Shown piece after piece: positions 1 to 10,690 of a DNA stretch of 64,000 bases (position 1 is the first letter of the stretch; each line of letters begins with the position of its first letter). Below the pieces are notes generated by a model. That model was not told the origin of the DNA. It did no database searches and worked only from the letters and a program-made list of their open reading frames with translations. The translations under genes were made by a program, and so were the position numbers. Source of the DNA: Fasciola hepatica (lineage: Eukaryota; Platyhelminthes; Trematoda; Plagiorchiida; Fasciolidae). The stretch is taken from the NCBI GenBank assembly GCA_948099385.1, contig CANUEZ040000164.1:2990501-3054500 (forward strand), read 5' to 3'.

Positions 1-140
1 TGCTACAGGACTGGGTTGGTTCCTAGATGGGGGGACGACTTACCGGATCAGATAAATTTAGTTTACATCTCATCTGATGGTCAGATATCAGCAAGTGTTG
101 TCGTGAATAGGGGGAACACTTAATACTTACTTACTTACTT
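1..140 (+). repeat. Probable 3' tail of a non-LTR element or SINE, ending in a short ACTT-type microsatellite
   Basis: The first 120 bases are non-coding and run into about four copies of a TACT unit at 124-140. Flatworm RTE-type LINEs and their SINEs often end in simple tetranucleotide tails, so this could be the end of an element entering from the left. I see no coding remnant that would prove it. Confidence 0.35.
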
Positions 141-2495
141 GTTTCAGTCTGTGATATCGACTTGACATCCGTTTTTCGTCTACCAGTGGCCGAGTGTCCG
201 CTGCAATTGTTGGGTAAATTCTTTTATACAGATCAGAAATTAGCCTTTGCAGTTAGAAGATACACCAAGATTATCGGTATTAGAACACCGATTTCTTCGT
301 AATCTCTCCCAACTCTGATGAGGAAAAGTGATCATCAGTGCTGCCTTCAAGCATTCCGGTTACATGCAGCTTCCGAGTCCACCAGATTGTTGGATACATT
401 GTGCTGTGGCTAGGTGCCGTAATCGTTGCCGTAGTTCCATTCGATATCTTTCTTCGTCTTTATGATTTTCGCGTATAACTGACTTCCCTGCTCATTCGCT
501 CTTCATGTCTTTATCCGTTCTCCTCTTGATTGGGCGATACTGCGATGTTAATGGTTAAATAAACTGAAATGAACCTAACTCCGCCCTCGTGTTTTGGGAC
601 AGTGTAACTGGTTATCCGCTTATTTTGATCCATTGTGTTCAAAAGGTCACCACGACGTCCCACTGCCAATCGTTTCTGTCATCTTAAAGTTGTGTGCAAA
701 CTGGTACATGATGAATTAGAGGGAAGTAATATTCACACTGCATGTTATGATCAAAAAACTTTAGTGTTAGACTGTGATCCACAGTCCCTCAGTTCGTTAC
801 CATACCTGAATCAATCGGGCTTTAAGTAACTCGCCACCAGTGCAAGTGTAGTTTTTAAAGTTTGTGGCCCTCGTTTATAGTACAGTGGCCCAGTGCGGTT
901 ATGATATGTGTCTGTGCCGCTGCCCTCATGTAGAAACTTGAAGTATGTGATACTGAACTCGTGGATCCCGTGATTTCCTCTTCATCAGACTCTATCTTGA
1001 AGTCCAGTGTGTTTAATGAATCCCTTTGTTGTCCGACTCGGACAGAGCAAAGCTGTACGCTACCATGCACGTTTCTAGGTCACGGATAGGGCAGCGGCCG
1101 CTCCGACAGTCAGCCGTGAACAAAGTGGCCTCACCAAATAAGAGGTCGTGGACGATTGGCGGCAGTGCTCGAGGACATGGTAGGATTTTTGCTTGGCTAA
1201 TATTCTCTACTATAAAATGCCATATAAATCTGCTGACAGTACTGTGACATGGCGAGTGTGGCCCACCACTAAAGACAACAGCTCGTTGTCGTGTTCCGCT
1301 CACTCGACAAGGTTCACGTACAATTGTCTATCGGCTCATCTGAACTAACGCTGCTGCCTTGCAGGACGCACTTGGTTGCGTGAAGGCTAGTGATGCATCC
1401 CCGAAGAAAAAGGCCTACTCTGGACTGAACGACGGAATAGTGCAGCAGGCCACAACGCAAACACGCACGGAAGACATCACTCCCACTAAGATTGACTATT
1501 ATATTCTATTGTATTTCCCATCCCCCCATTTTTGTAACTGTTGTTGTTGCGTTGGCATCACGCTCGATTTCAAGCCGGTGTAAAAATATACAAACAGCAG
1601 TAAGTCCCTGTGTCGTTGGTCGTCTTTTCGACGGGGACAATTCAGCGGACATCAGTTGAAGTCAGGAGTTAGTTACTACTACCGTTATCAGTAGCCAAAA
1701 TGGAAATTTAAACATCCGCATTCTTTTTCATTTTCCTCATCCCACTTCTAGTAATCAGGAACTGTAGTTCACATTCACCAGTTCCCCACTGGGATTTGAT
1801 CCAGATGTGCTGAGTTGTGGGTCTGAATCGTTAACGGTTGTATTATCCGAGCTCGCTCCCACTTACTAGCTTCACGTCAAATCTACAGGATACTCCACCC
1901 ATTCACCAGTGACTTTAGCCGGTAACGACTGGTGCTCACACACATCTATGGACTCCCATGAAGGTTTCGCTGATAACCCGCAGTATTTGACTACATGATC
2001 AGTTTGAGTGACAGTGTTGGTGTGAGGAAATATGTTGTCGGACAGCTCAGAATGCTTAACATGTAAAACCCTAATGGGATGCTAAGTTCGAATGTTCGTC
2101 GCAAGTCGGTTGATATAAGATGCAGCTGATGGTTCCCAACAAGCTCATTTGAAATCACTGAATGTTTCCGTGGCACTATATAATCGTGATATGTTTCCAC
2201 TGAGAATTTGAACAGCCGATTCATCTAGGCACCAGGTCTATTCGGTTATGATAAGCTTTTACTCTTTCAGGTGTTCACCTGTCCCTTCTCATTTAAGCTA
2301 CATCGACTTCGATTTTACTTGAACCACAATATTTAACTTTGACACGCACTCTTCGTTCCACGTCTTTTGAGCCATGCTGCCCGTTTTTCCCAACCGACTA
2401 CTCTCATTATTGTGACCGCAAATTTGGTTCCCGTCCCGGCGGTCGCTCGGTCTTCACTTCTCTTAAATTATGCTCGCAACACAATCCCTTTTCAA

Positions 2496-2499
<4 letters not shown>
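141..2499. other. Non-coding stretch left of the first recognised exon
   Basis: Short open frames occur (for example 635-829 and 1359-1583) but none has motifs, splice signals in matching phase, or homology that I recognise. It is probably intron or upstream sequence of the gene whose exon begins at 2657. The piece at 1340-1640 has a mixed composition that may be repeat-derived, but this cannot be shown here. Confidence 0.4.

Positions 2500-2554
<55 letters not shown>
2500..2554. repeat. (TA)n microsatellite, about 27 units
   Basis: An uninterrupted run of TA dinucleotides just upstream of the exon acceptor at 2656. It generates spurious Tyr-Ile open frames that are not genes. A second similar run lies at 12009-12065, before the next exon of the same gene. 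Confidence 0.97.
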
Positions 2555-2558
<4 letters not shown>

Positions 2559-2656
2559 AAGACTGGAACTAAATCGAGCTCTACTTTTGGTATTGTGGAT
2601 CAATTTTGGGTTGTTTTTGTACCTACTGATTTTTTCTTGTTTGATTCAATCTACAG

Positions 2657-2951
2657 ATTCAACAGACATCCTCACTCTTACCAGTTCTCTGTCAGTTGGT
2701 TCGAGTAACTTTTTTCTTCACAAACCACAGTCGGCCAGTTCCCCGACAGATTCCATCGCCACCACTGATTCTCGACACCCTGATCATCCACGTCGTTTCA
2801 ACTCGGTGACCACTAATTCCAATGATCTCAGTGACAATTGTCATGGTCATCCCGGTTCTTGTCACTGTTCTTCGCCCAGCGATTTACCTCTGGATGGTTC
2901 TAATTCCACAAACTCAAGCCCGTTGGATGGACGCAAATGTTTTATCTCCAG
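2657..2951 (+). CDS. Host gene, exon A of at least five (unknown Ser/Pro-rich protein)
   Basis: An open frame bounded by a good acceptor (T-rich tract ending in CTACAG at 2656) and a donor (CCAG|GTTTGT after 2951). It starts with two bases that finish a codon begun in an upstream exon and ends with two bases of a codon completed by the first base of exon B (12294), giving Arg. The roughly 98 residues are rich in Ser, Thr, Asp and Pro with no recognised domain; a His/Cys cluster (HGHPGSCHCSS) sits in the middle. The frame stays open upstream of the acceptor, but a hydrophobic stretch there is intron-derived. The matching phase with exon B is the main argument that this is real. An upstream part of the gene must lie further left or outside the window. 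Confidence 0.6.
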
Positions 2952-3104
2952 GTTTGTTACCTTTTCGATTTTCCCTATTGAACTGACAATATGGCTCAAA
3001 TTCTTCGTCCTTTTTATCTCCCCACTTTTTTATTACCTGCTTGCATATGCGTGCAATGCAAGAGTAAAGCTTCTAAGGGCCCACTACGCCATTAAGGACA
3101 GCTG

Positions 3105-3240
3105 GTAAACTGACCGTGAAACTTGGGGTGGAGAACCGCATAGGGTCCCGATTGGCCTGGTGACAGTGAGTTGTTGTCTACCGCTAGTGATCGGTGGCGA
3201 CGGGACCCCAACGTCTGACCTACGAGTCTGTAGGTAAATG
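3105..3240. repeat. Diverged interspersed repeat, copy 1
   Basis: This segment shares blocks with 17935-18080 in the same orientation, including GCATAGGGTCC versus ACATAGGGTCC, then TTGTCTACCGCTAGTG versus CTGTCTATCACCTAGTG at similar spacing. It is non-coding. It is probably a SINE or an untranslated part of a LINE. The family is not recognised. Confidence 0.5.
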
Positions 3241-3845
3241 CTCTGAACCACCGGACACCTGTACTGTTGTGGTGGACTGTACATACTACTTATTCGATAA
3301 GTAATGCAACGATAATGGACGTGATTATGTCACACAGACTGAACGGAACAAGATGAAGAAAGGCATACAAATCTCATGTTCGCATCCTCCGATCCGATTA
3401 CGACTGTCTTCAAGTCACGACTGGATCACTGATGTGCATACAGGCATTGTTGTTTCACTTGATTGGTTTTGATGACTTCCGAACGATTGGTTCTCACTGA
3501 ACAACCTATTTACCAGACACGTCTTCTGGATTATAACAGTTTCCGTCAGCTCGTTGAAACGAATTCAGTGACTTTCTTCTCCGCAATCAACTATCTGTGT
3601 TATCGCAATATTCACTATTTACACTAACAAATGATGACAAGAAACCGTCGAATCTGCTAAACCACAATTCATAACCAAGCCTGCTCATGTGAACTGAACC
3701 GGTAGACGCCGACTAGTACATAGGGAAATCCTGCTGTAGGCAGTCAAATTACAAGCCAGTTCACTGTGGCGGACGCCATACGCTGCTGTAATTTTGGCGG
3801 GTATACTGTGTGATCCGTAGGCGAAAAGTCAGAAGCCCTTTGGCG

Positions 3846-3930
3846 TGACCTCGTGGCTCTGCTGGTGGAGCAATTTCGGTACTAAAATGTGGGTGGCAAC
3901 CATGCGTCGGTTCGAATCCCACTGGGGTCA
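3846..3930 (+). repeat. tRNA-derived SINE head, plus-strand copy
   Basis: An 85-nt tRNA-like fold. A seven-base acceptor stem (TGACCTC with GGGGTCA, one G-T pair), a D arm (GCTC with GAGC, loop containing GG) and a T arm with the internal promoter B box GGTTCGAATCC are all visible. The anticodon arm is irregular and an extra block of about 17 bases sits before the T arm, so it is unlikely to be a working tRNA. A diverged copy of the same length lies on the other strand at 4999-5083, and both are followed by ACGACTTTTA, which marks a repeat family with a common tail. Confidence 0.65.
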
Positions 3931-4129
3931 ACGACTTTTAGCATTTGAATCATGCCAAAAATTTGTCAAATTTTGCCAAACCACAGTTCACGAATTCGGA
4001 GTTGGTATGTGTATCTGGTTATTTTTCCAGCAGAACTCGGTGCACACTTAAAAAGCATCCAAACGTTCGGCAAATAATTTAGGATTGCTTTAGGGAGCTC
4101 CTTTTTTCTCGTGTTTTTCTCACCTACAT

Positions 4130-4873
4130 TGGTGACCCCTTAAGCGGTTCTCCGGCAATTTTATTTATTATGCCGATGATATGGCTCTCTCTCAAGCTAT
4201 TTCTAATACTCAGGACTTCAATTATTTTTCCAGTAATCTGTTCAAGACCTATGTTTTCTTTGTTCGATCCGGTTTAACTCCGAATTTGTCCAAATACTTC
4301 GAATGCATATTTACCCTCTCTCGATTGCCTTATCCTTGTAACCTACCTATCATTCCCACACAATTGCTAACTACAGCAGGTTCCATCAAGTGCTTTGGAA
4401 TCACCGTTGACGGAAATTTTAGATGGTCATCTCACGTTTCAAACTGTGAAAAGAAACTATGCAGGCTGTCTTGCCGAATACGATAGCTGAGGCATTTTAA
4501 CGTTAAACAGAATATTATTCCCTTTTTCGTTCATTAAAGTTTCACTCGGTTCTCCTCCACTCCTCCAATCTTATTTTTGCTGGTCTGCTGAAGAAAGATT
4601 TCATGGTTATTCGCTGAGAAGTTTCGATTATTAGTAGGGTTTCTTTCGCACCATGGCGCAAAATTGCTGGTCGATTGTATGAACTACACCTGTGCTATGT
4701 CAAAGTTTGAAAGATCCTTCTGGACTCCACCCACCTTTTGTGCAGTGATCCAACCAAATGTAATTATCTCGCTTCTACACATTCTGCGTTTCGATCAGTA
4801 CCTTATCACATTAAAATTTACAGAAACTCTGCGATTTCTTATCCGAAAACTCACAATCCGGGCACGAGTCTAA
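4130..4873 (+). pseudogene. LINE reverse transcriptase C-terminal relic
   Basis: The frame contains the RT active-site motif YYADDMAL (about 4163-4186), followed by a typical non-LTR spacing to a KCFGITVDGNFRWSSHV segment, which matches the conserved lysine-containing motif after the palm and the 'LG..D' block. It stops at two adjacent stop codons near 4484. A second open piece (4664-4873) on the same strand may be the decayed C-terminal end. No fingers or endonuclease domain is present, so this is a 5'-truncated dead copy of a CR1/Jockey-type LINE. Confidence 0.6.
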
Positions 4874-4998
4874 CCTGTATTTCTTAGCAACTTCTGGCAT
4901 GTAATAGTTTTTTTTATTTCCTCATTTCAGTGAGGCACCAAGTATAGGTTTTTTTGAACTGACAGTCTGGTCAAATGAAAATACGGAATAAAAGTCGT

Positions 4999-5083
4999 TA
5001 ACCCCAGAGAGATTCCAACTCACTCGTGAACACTGCCCACGCCTTAGTACCGCCTGTGGTCTACCAGCTGAGCTGCGAGGTCA
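4999..5083 (-). repeat. tRNA-derived SINE head, minus-strand copy
   Basis: The reverse complement reads TGACCTCGCAGCTCAGCTGG and ends in GGGGTTA, matching the plus-strand copy at 3846-3930 in length, stems and the GGTACTAA middle. Its B box is degenerate (GTTGGAATCTC). The conserved ACGACTTTTA tail lies at its lower-coordinate side. It ends one base before the RTE-like sequence at 5084. Confidence 0.6.
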
Positions 5084-6262
5084 TACCAGGGGGCGGTGGA
5101 TATTGGCCGGTTCATCGGGAATCTCGGCTCCTTCAACGTGCGTACACTCATGCAAATCGGTCAGCAGGCGTGCCTGGCGCTCACAATAGACTATCTGAAG
5201 ATTGATGTCTGCTGTGTAAGTGAAACGCGTATCCAGGATTCGAGCAATGTAATTCAACTAACTGCTCGTGGTATCTCATCGAGGTATTTCCTGCGCACTT
5301 CAGGAGGCGAAAAAGCTAGAGCTGCGAGTGAACGTGGTGTAGGAATAATCTTGATTGAAAAGGCGCAGGACTGGATCCTGAATAATAGTCATTTATGTGC
5401 TGTGAGACTCCAGGGGTCAGTTGCCGTTCGAAAGGATAGTTGTGTCAAGTACAGTTTGTTTGTGATCTCGGCATACGCCCCAAGAGACTGCAGTTCTGAG
5501 ATGCAGAAGGATGAGTTCTGTGTTGAACTCACGGTTCTGGTTCGCATGAGCAAAAGCTCTGACATTGTAGTGCTAACAGGTGATTTTAATGCACATGTTG
5601 GCAAACTTAGTGCATCAGAGGCTTGTTTAGGTGGGCGTTGTCCCTTACCCACTCAGCGCACATATAACGGGGACAGGGTTCTTCAGTTTTGTGCCGGCAA
5701 TCGGTTATTCCTATCTGGTACGAATTTCCGACACAGCTGGCGTCGCACAGCGATACGGCGCTCTAACTCTACAGGTACTCTAAGCCAGATCAGTCGTGTC
5801 GCACGAAGCTACCGGAGGCGCAGTTCTGTTCAGAAATGTAGATCCTACCGGTCCACGTACGTAGAGTTGGATCGTGCATTAGTTTTGATGCGATTATCTC
5901 TCCAGCTCCATAGTTCTTGACACAAACCGCAAACCTGGTTAGAGGTACAACGTTTTTCGGATGCAGAAGTTCGCACCAGTTATGAACAAACATTATCACA
6001 TAAGCTGGGAACTACGACGAATAGTAATGTAGATGAGCACTGGGCCCATATCAAACAGGCGATGCACACAGCAGCAGGTTTCGCCTATAGTCCCAGATCC
6101 GATGTCCATCAAAGACACTGGATTTCCTAAGAGTCGGTCAGTCTAATGGAGCAAAAGCATCCGCTCTTGAACTGAAAGGAGATAAATAAGATATGAATAT
6201 ATCGTCAAAGGCAAGTTACAACACAACCCTAAGAAGGATTGCGATAATTCGTTGGTGAAAGT
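5084..6262 (+). pseudogene. RTE-type LINE endonuclease domain (5' half of an interrupted element)
   Basis: The open frame 5096-5920 encodes an APE-like endonuclease of the kind fused to RTE-clade reverse transcriptases. Visible landmarks are the N-terminal GSFNVRTLMQIGQQACLA, the catalytic-region CCVSETRIQD, ISAYAPRDCS, and LTGDFNAHVGKLSASE. These elements nick target DNA to prime reverse transcription. The frame is lost after about 5810, before the expected SDH motif. Decayed linker sequence can still be read to about 6260 (an HWIS block near 6118-6130, then a TLRRI block near 6227-6241). The matching RT half reappears at 9776, after a Gypsy insertion. Several stops make it non-functional. 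Confidence 0.75.
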
Positions 6263-6266
6263 AGCC

Positions 6267-6443
6267 TGTGTTGGATACGTTTTTGTTTTACCACATCAAT
6301 GCCTTTTCCTGATTGGTCAGAAAGTGACTTTTGTTTATCACGTTGTAAATCGAGCAATCTGATTGGCGAAAGAGGCTTTATAAACCACTGAACAATTAAC
6401 AATAATCGAGATTTCTTCCTTGTTGCGCTCTGTATCAATATAC
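6267..6443 (+). promoter_or_regulatory. Candidate 5' LTR of the Gypsy element with TATA box and primer-binding site
   Basis: The segment begins TGTGTTGG exactly where recognisable RTE linker coding ends. It contains TTTATAAA at 6378-6385, a plausible TATA box, and is followed at 6445 by TGGTTACATTTCCCG, placed like a tRNA primer-binding site. With no second LTR left in the window, the ends cannot be confirmed by comparison, and the length of about 177 bp is an estimate. Confidence 0.4.
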
Positions 6444-6476
6444 TGGTTACATTTCCCGAAGAACTGGCTTTTGACA

Positions 6477-7300
6477 TGATGGCAGCGGAAACTGATGTGA
6501 AAATGTCGATATCGGAGGCACGAACGCACAATCGCCTGCAGATCCACCCACCGGCGCACTTGGTGATGGAAGACACGGGTCGATTGGTTGACAACTGGAG
6601 GCTGTGGCGAACGCAGTATGAAGATTTCCGGACTTCGTCGTAGACGGAGTACGAATCAAAGGCCATGAAGCTTGCGTTATTTCGTCACGCCATTGGACCG
6701 GCGGCGCTTCGCATCATCACTGGCTTTTCATATGATTCCGATGAGTATAGTGGAGACTGGATGACGGTGATGCTTAAGCTCGAGCGACATTTTCTTGGTG
6801 TGTGCAACGAAACATATGAGCGTCTTGTTTTTAACCAACGAACACACAAGCCAGACGAATCATTTGACTCTTTGGTGTCGGTAAGAGCACTGGCACGATC
6901 ATGTAATTTTTGCACCTGCCTAGAAGAGAGCCTCGTGCGGAATCGGATAGTGATCAAAATACGCTACCCTGCGGTGAATAAAAGGTTGTTGAAGATCCCA
7001 AAATTATCACTCCAGCAGTGCGTCGACATCTGTCGAGGTTAGGAAGCAGCCGAACAGCGCATGGAGGCGATGAATGCATCAGAATCACGTGGTCTGTACA
7101 AAATAACATCGGAGACACGCATGGTACCAAACACGAAATGTCAGTTTTGTGGCAGATTACATTTAGTTGGGAGAGACAATTGTCCGGCCCGGGGAAAAAT
7201 GTGTGATAGCTGCAAGAAGCGCAACCATTTCGCATCAAAATGTTTCCTCAAGACAGCACTGGACAGAAAACAAAGCCATCACAACGCGGATCGAGTGAAT
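6477..7300 (+). pseudogene. Gypsy gag with two zinc knuckles (frameshifted)
   Basis: Structural capsid and nucleocapsid protein of the Gypsy element. Translation from 6477 (ATG at 6477) has an in-frame stop near 6642, then continues through 6665-7042 with capsid-like features (ERLVFNQRTHKPDESFD, RYPAVNKRLLKIPKLSL). After a stop at 7040 the same frame family resumes at 7061. A zinc-binding tail follows: a first knuckle starting CQFCGRLH and a second, CDSCKKRNHFASKC, which is a CX2CX4HX4C type box. These bind the element's RNA. Both in-frame stops lie within otherwise good matches, so the copy is degenerate rather than misread. Confidence 0.7.
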
Positions 7301-7700
7301 GGGGTGCAAGTACCAGCAGAGCGAAAAGGCGTCTTTGCCAAGATGGTTGTGAACGGAGAAGAGGTGGATTTCCAGTTGGACACTGGAGCATCGGTGAACA
7401 TCATGCCTGTGAATGCTCTGTCTAATATTACATCGACACCGACACAGAAGATACTCGTGATGTGGAACGGTGACAAAGTTCAGCCAAGGGGCGAGGCGAT
7501 GCTGAAAGTCATCAATCCCAAGGATGGACAGCCATCACCCATAAACTTTGTTGTGGTCGACCAAGGCCATGTTCCCATCCTCAGATGCGAACCTATCGAA
7601 AATCTTGGTTTGGTTTCATTCCACTATGATTCTTTCATTTACCATGTACGTGATAATGTCGAATATTATTTGGAAAAATATGCCTCTATTTTCGATGAGA
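7301..7700 (+). pseudogene. Gypsy aspartic protease domain
   Basis: Within the open frame 7061-8056, the protease that matures the polyprotein is marked by VDFQLDTGASVNIMP near 7368-7412, containing the catalytic D-T-G triad. It lies between the zinc knuckles and the RT as expected for Gypsy. This domain itself shows no break, but it is part of a dead polyprotein. Confidence 0.7.
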
Positions 7701-9057
7701 AATTGGGAAAGCTTCCTGGATTGGCGGCGTTAAACGTATATGAATCCGCAGAACCTGTGACATTACTAACAAAGCGTATCCCATATGCAGTTAGAGAACG
7801 ATTTGAGCGCGAGTTGGACATTCTCATATCGAAAGATGTCCTGGTTAAAGTTGAAGAACCGGCAGATTGGGTGAGTCAAATCGTGATTGTGACGAAAGCA
7901 TTTGGGGAACTTCGCATTAGCATTAATTCCAAACCACTGAACAAAGCACTCGGGCGAGAGCACTTTTCGTTACCTGTTTTGACGATATTCTTCCTGAGTT
8001 ATCAAACGCGCGTTGCTTTACGAAAGTTGATCTGGCTTCAGCGTTTTGGAATGTAGAGTTGGATGAAGCCTCGAGTTATTTGACCACATTTGGCACACCG
8101 TATGGCCGGTTCCGTTGGGAGCGATTACCCTTCGGCCTGAAGGTATCCAGCGAAATATTCCAGAAGAGGATCCTCCAAGCAGTGGACGACTTACCCGCAG
8201 TGCTGTGCGTAGCAGATGGTATTCTAATTTTCGGCAGAAATATCGAGGAACACAACAGAAGGTTCGATTCTTTTCTTCGACGATGTATCCGTGATGGAAC
8301 CAAACTAAAACGGGACAAGTTGACACTTTGTCCAATAGACTTCAAGTTCCACGGCCACGTTATCCCAAGTTCGGGGATGAAACCGGATCCGGAAAAGCGA
8401 GCGCGATTGTAGGCATCCTGGCGCCAAGGGATATGAAAGGTGTCTCACGTTTTAACGGGATGATCAATTATCTGAGTAGATTCTTACCAGAGTTAGCAGA
8501 ATTGATGAGACCGATCCGCCGATTAACACATAAGGGAGAAACGTGAATTTGGTCAGATGAACAGCAATTAGCGTTTGATCGCACCAAGCAGCTTATCGTG
8601 AAGGCCCCAGTCCTAGCATATTATGGTCACACCTTACCTCTATGCATACAATGTGATAGCAGCCAACGTGGTTTAGGAGCCGTTCTGTTACAGAATGGAC
8701 GCCCGCTTGATTATCGTAGTAGGACGCTAACAAGTTGTGAACAAAAATATGCGCAAATTGAAAAAAGAACTGCTGTCAATCGTGTACGCTCTAGAGAAGT
8801 TCAGTGATTACACCTTCGGGTGACTTACGCACATATATTCAGATCACAAGCTATTGATCACGATGGTGGGTAAGTCGCTACATCGAGCTCCAAGAAGACT
8901 TCAGTCGATGTTAATATGTCTCCAAAAGTATAACTACGAACTTCATTATCAGCAAGAAAAGCAGATGTTTTTAGCTGATACACTCTCACGGGCCACACTA
9001 CCGAATACGGAAAGCGAACGTAGAAATGAAACGGTGAACATTTCATTGGCGGTTACG
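7701..9057 (+). pseudogene. Gypsy reverse transcriptase and RNase H (multiple frameshifts, active site altered)
   Basis: The RT starts in the frame ending at 8056 (KRIPYAVRERFERELDILISK, ELRISINSKPLNKAL), shifts near 7980 to KVDLASAFWNVELDE and LPFGLKVSSEIFQKRI, and reaches the active-site block as CVADGILIFG near 8205-8234. The Gypsy consensus here is x-x-D-D, so the second catalytic Asp is Gly. After a shift near 8400 comes the thumb and connection (DMKGVSRFNGMINYLSRF, PIRRLTHKGET), a TGA where Trp-adjacent sequence should continue (8545), then RNase H (APVLAYYGHTLPLCIQCDSSQRGLGAVLL) and its end (FLADTLSRATLP near 8968-9003). It would copy RNA to DNA if intact. Confidence 0.75.
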
Positions 9058-9090
9058 TAAGCTGAATTATCCCAAATCCAGAACTCCACG

Positions 9091-9775
9091 ATGGCAGATC
9101 CTTGTCTACAATCTCTGAAGGAAGTTATCACTCAAGGTTGGCTGGAAGAAAAAAGAACCCTATTGGCAGAAGAGTTACTTTATTTCAAATTTCGTGATGC
9201 GCTAACAACAGAAGATAAACTGATTTTTCGGGGTGAGCGTTTGGTGGTCGCCCAAGCTTTTCGAAAGGACGCTCTACGTCGGTTACACTGTTCACACGCA
9301 GGTATCAATGAATGTATCATCCGGGCCACAGAATCATACTACTGGCCTGGTATCGCAGAACAGATTAAACAGATGGTGGCAAATTTCGAACCATGCAGAC
9401 AATTTGATCAGCGACAAACGAGAGAACCGATGGAAATGCGTCCAATACCTGACCGGCCTTGGCGAATTGTGACGTTGGATATCTTTAACCATGGGAAGGA
9501 CATTTACTTAGTGACCGTTGATTACTACAGTGATTTCTTCGAAGTCGACCTTCTGAAAACAGAAACCACTGCAGAAATTATCACAAAACCGCGGACCAAT
9601 TTTGCACGACATGGGATCCCGATTCGAGTGATTTCCGACGGTGGTCCTCAGTTTCGCAGCACGAAATTTCAGCATTTCACGGAACTGTGGCAGTCCAGCC
9701 ATCACATCACCAGTCCCAACCACAGTCAGTCCAACGGTAAAGCAGAGAGCGCTGTGAAACAGGCGCTTTTCAGTG
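9091..9775 (+). pseudogene. Gypsy integrase, fused in frame to RTE RT
   Basis: The enzyme that inserts element DNA into the host. The zinc-binding region (LHCSHAGINECI) has its histidines, but the first cysteine of the CxxC pair appears as Phe in NFEPCRQF. The DDE core looks intact: Asp in VTLDIF, Asp in VISDGGPQF, Glu in SNGKAESAVK. The reading frame does not stop at the end of the recognisable integrase. It continues without a break into RTE reverse transcriptase sequence from about 9776 to 10071, making a 326-residue chimeric open frame. The C-terminal chromo/GPY part and the LTR are missing. Confidence 0.75.
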
Positions 9776-10690
9776 CTCTTCACCGTAAAGGTATGCCGCG
9801 GAAGTTGGTGAATCTACTGAGGTCATTGTACTCTGATACTTCTGGCGGCGTAAGTGTTTGCGATGAACTGTCCGGTCGGTTCGGAACGACCAGCAGTTTT
9901 CTACAAGGGTGTCTCACTTCTCCATTCTTGTTAAACCTCGTCATGCACGAGATAATGGAAAATGCCTTGTGGGTATGGAACTGGCAAATGGTGAAAAGCC
10001 ATGTGGCCCAGTTTATGCGGACTACCTTTTCTGCTTGTTCGAATCCACGGAACATGCGCATTGTTCACTAGATATACTCTCACAAGCTGTAACTCAATAC
10101 GGCATGCGCTTTGCACCTTAAAAGTGTGAAGTGATGTTGCAAGACTGGCCGTCAACGATTCCGAGCTTGATGCTCGATGGGGAGGCACTAACTACTGTCG
10201 ACGATTTCACTTACCTTTACAGCAGTGTGACGATGGATTGAAGCACTGTAGTAGACCTGGGCACGCGTATATGCAAGATTTGAGTGGCGTAAGCTGGACT
10301 GAAGCACTTGTGGCGACGACCTGATATTTCACTGGAGTTGAAAGGTCGTGTGTACTATGTTGCTTTGCGGTGCGGTGCGGTGTTCCCAGTTCTGTTGTAT
10401 GGGTGCAAGACGTGGATTTTGCGTGCGAGAGATGTTCGTCGCTTTGAGGTTTTCAACCACCGATGTTTGCTTAGTATCGCTAAGATTGTATGGAATGACC
10501 AGATGAGCCGCGCTAAAATCAGAAATCGAGTATTGGGTACCAGTTCGAAGAATATTCTGTCACAGCTCATCCAACTTAGTAGACTTCGTTGGTTGGGGCA
10601 TGTGTTGTGTATGGCAAACGTCTACCGTACTTTGCCTTGTTTTCCATTCCTCCTTAGGAGTGGAAGAAGCCACATGGAAGTCAACAGTAA
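9776..10690 (+). pseudogene. RTE-type LINE reverse transcriptase, C-terminal half
   Basis: The sequence starts at HRKGMPRKLVNLLRSLYSDT, an RT palm segment, and continues FLQGCLTSPFLLNLVMHEIMENAL. It then shifts frame to ANGEKPCGPVYADYLFCLFES, where the usual YADD is YADY, so a catalytic Asp is lost. A further shift gives PSLMLDGEALTTVDDFTYL and, at 10308-10660, the conserved RTE tail (LKGRVYYVALRC, VLLYGCKTW, RWLGHVLCMAN). It is the 3' half of the same LINE superfamily whose endonuclease sits at 5084-6262. Roughly the first half of the RT is absent at the junction. Confidence 0.75.

Larger units (their letters stand above)
6267..9775 (+). mobile_element. Gypsy LTR retrotransposon, 3'-truncated, inserted in an RTE LINE
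   Basis: Gag, zinc knuckles, protease, RT, RNase H and integrase follow in the Gypsy order. The left end is a candidate LTR beginning TGTGTTGG. There is no right LTR: the sequence passes from integrase directly into RTE reverse transcriptase at about 9775. Frameshifts near 7060, 7980, 8400 and 8770, a stop at 8545 and a mutated RT active site show it is dead. Both elements read in the plus direction. Confidence 0.75.

Noticed and set aside
2339..2572. Open frames made of Tyr-Ile repeats
   Set aside because: They are translations of the (TA)n microsatellite.
3846..3930. Functional tRNA gene
   Set aside because: The anticodon arm is irregular, there is an extra block before the T arm, and a diverged inverted copy with the same tail exists; a SINE fits better.
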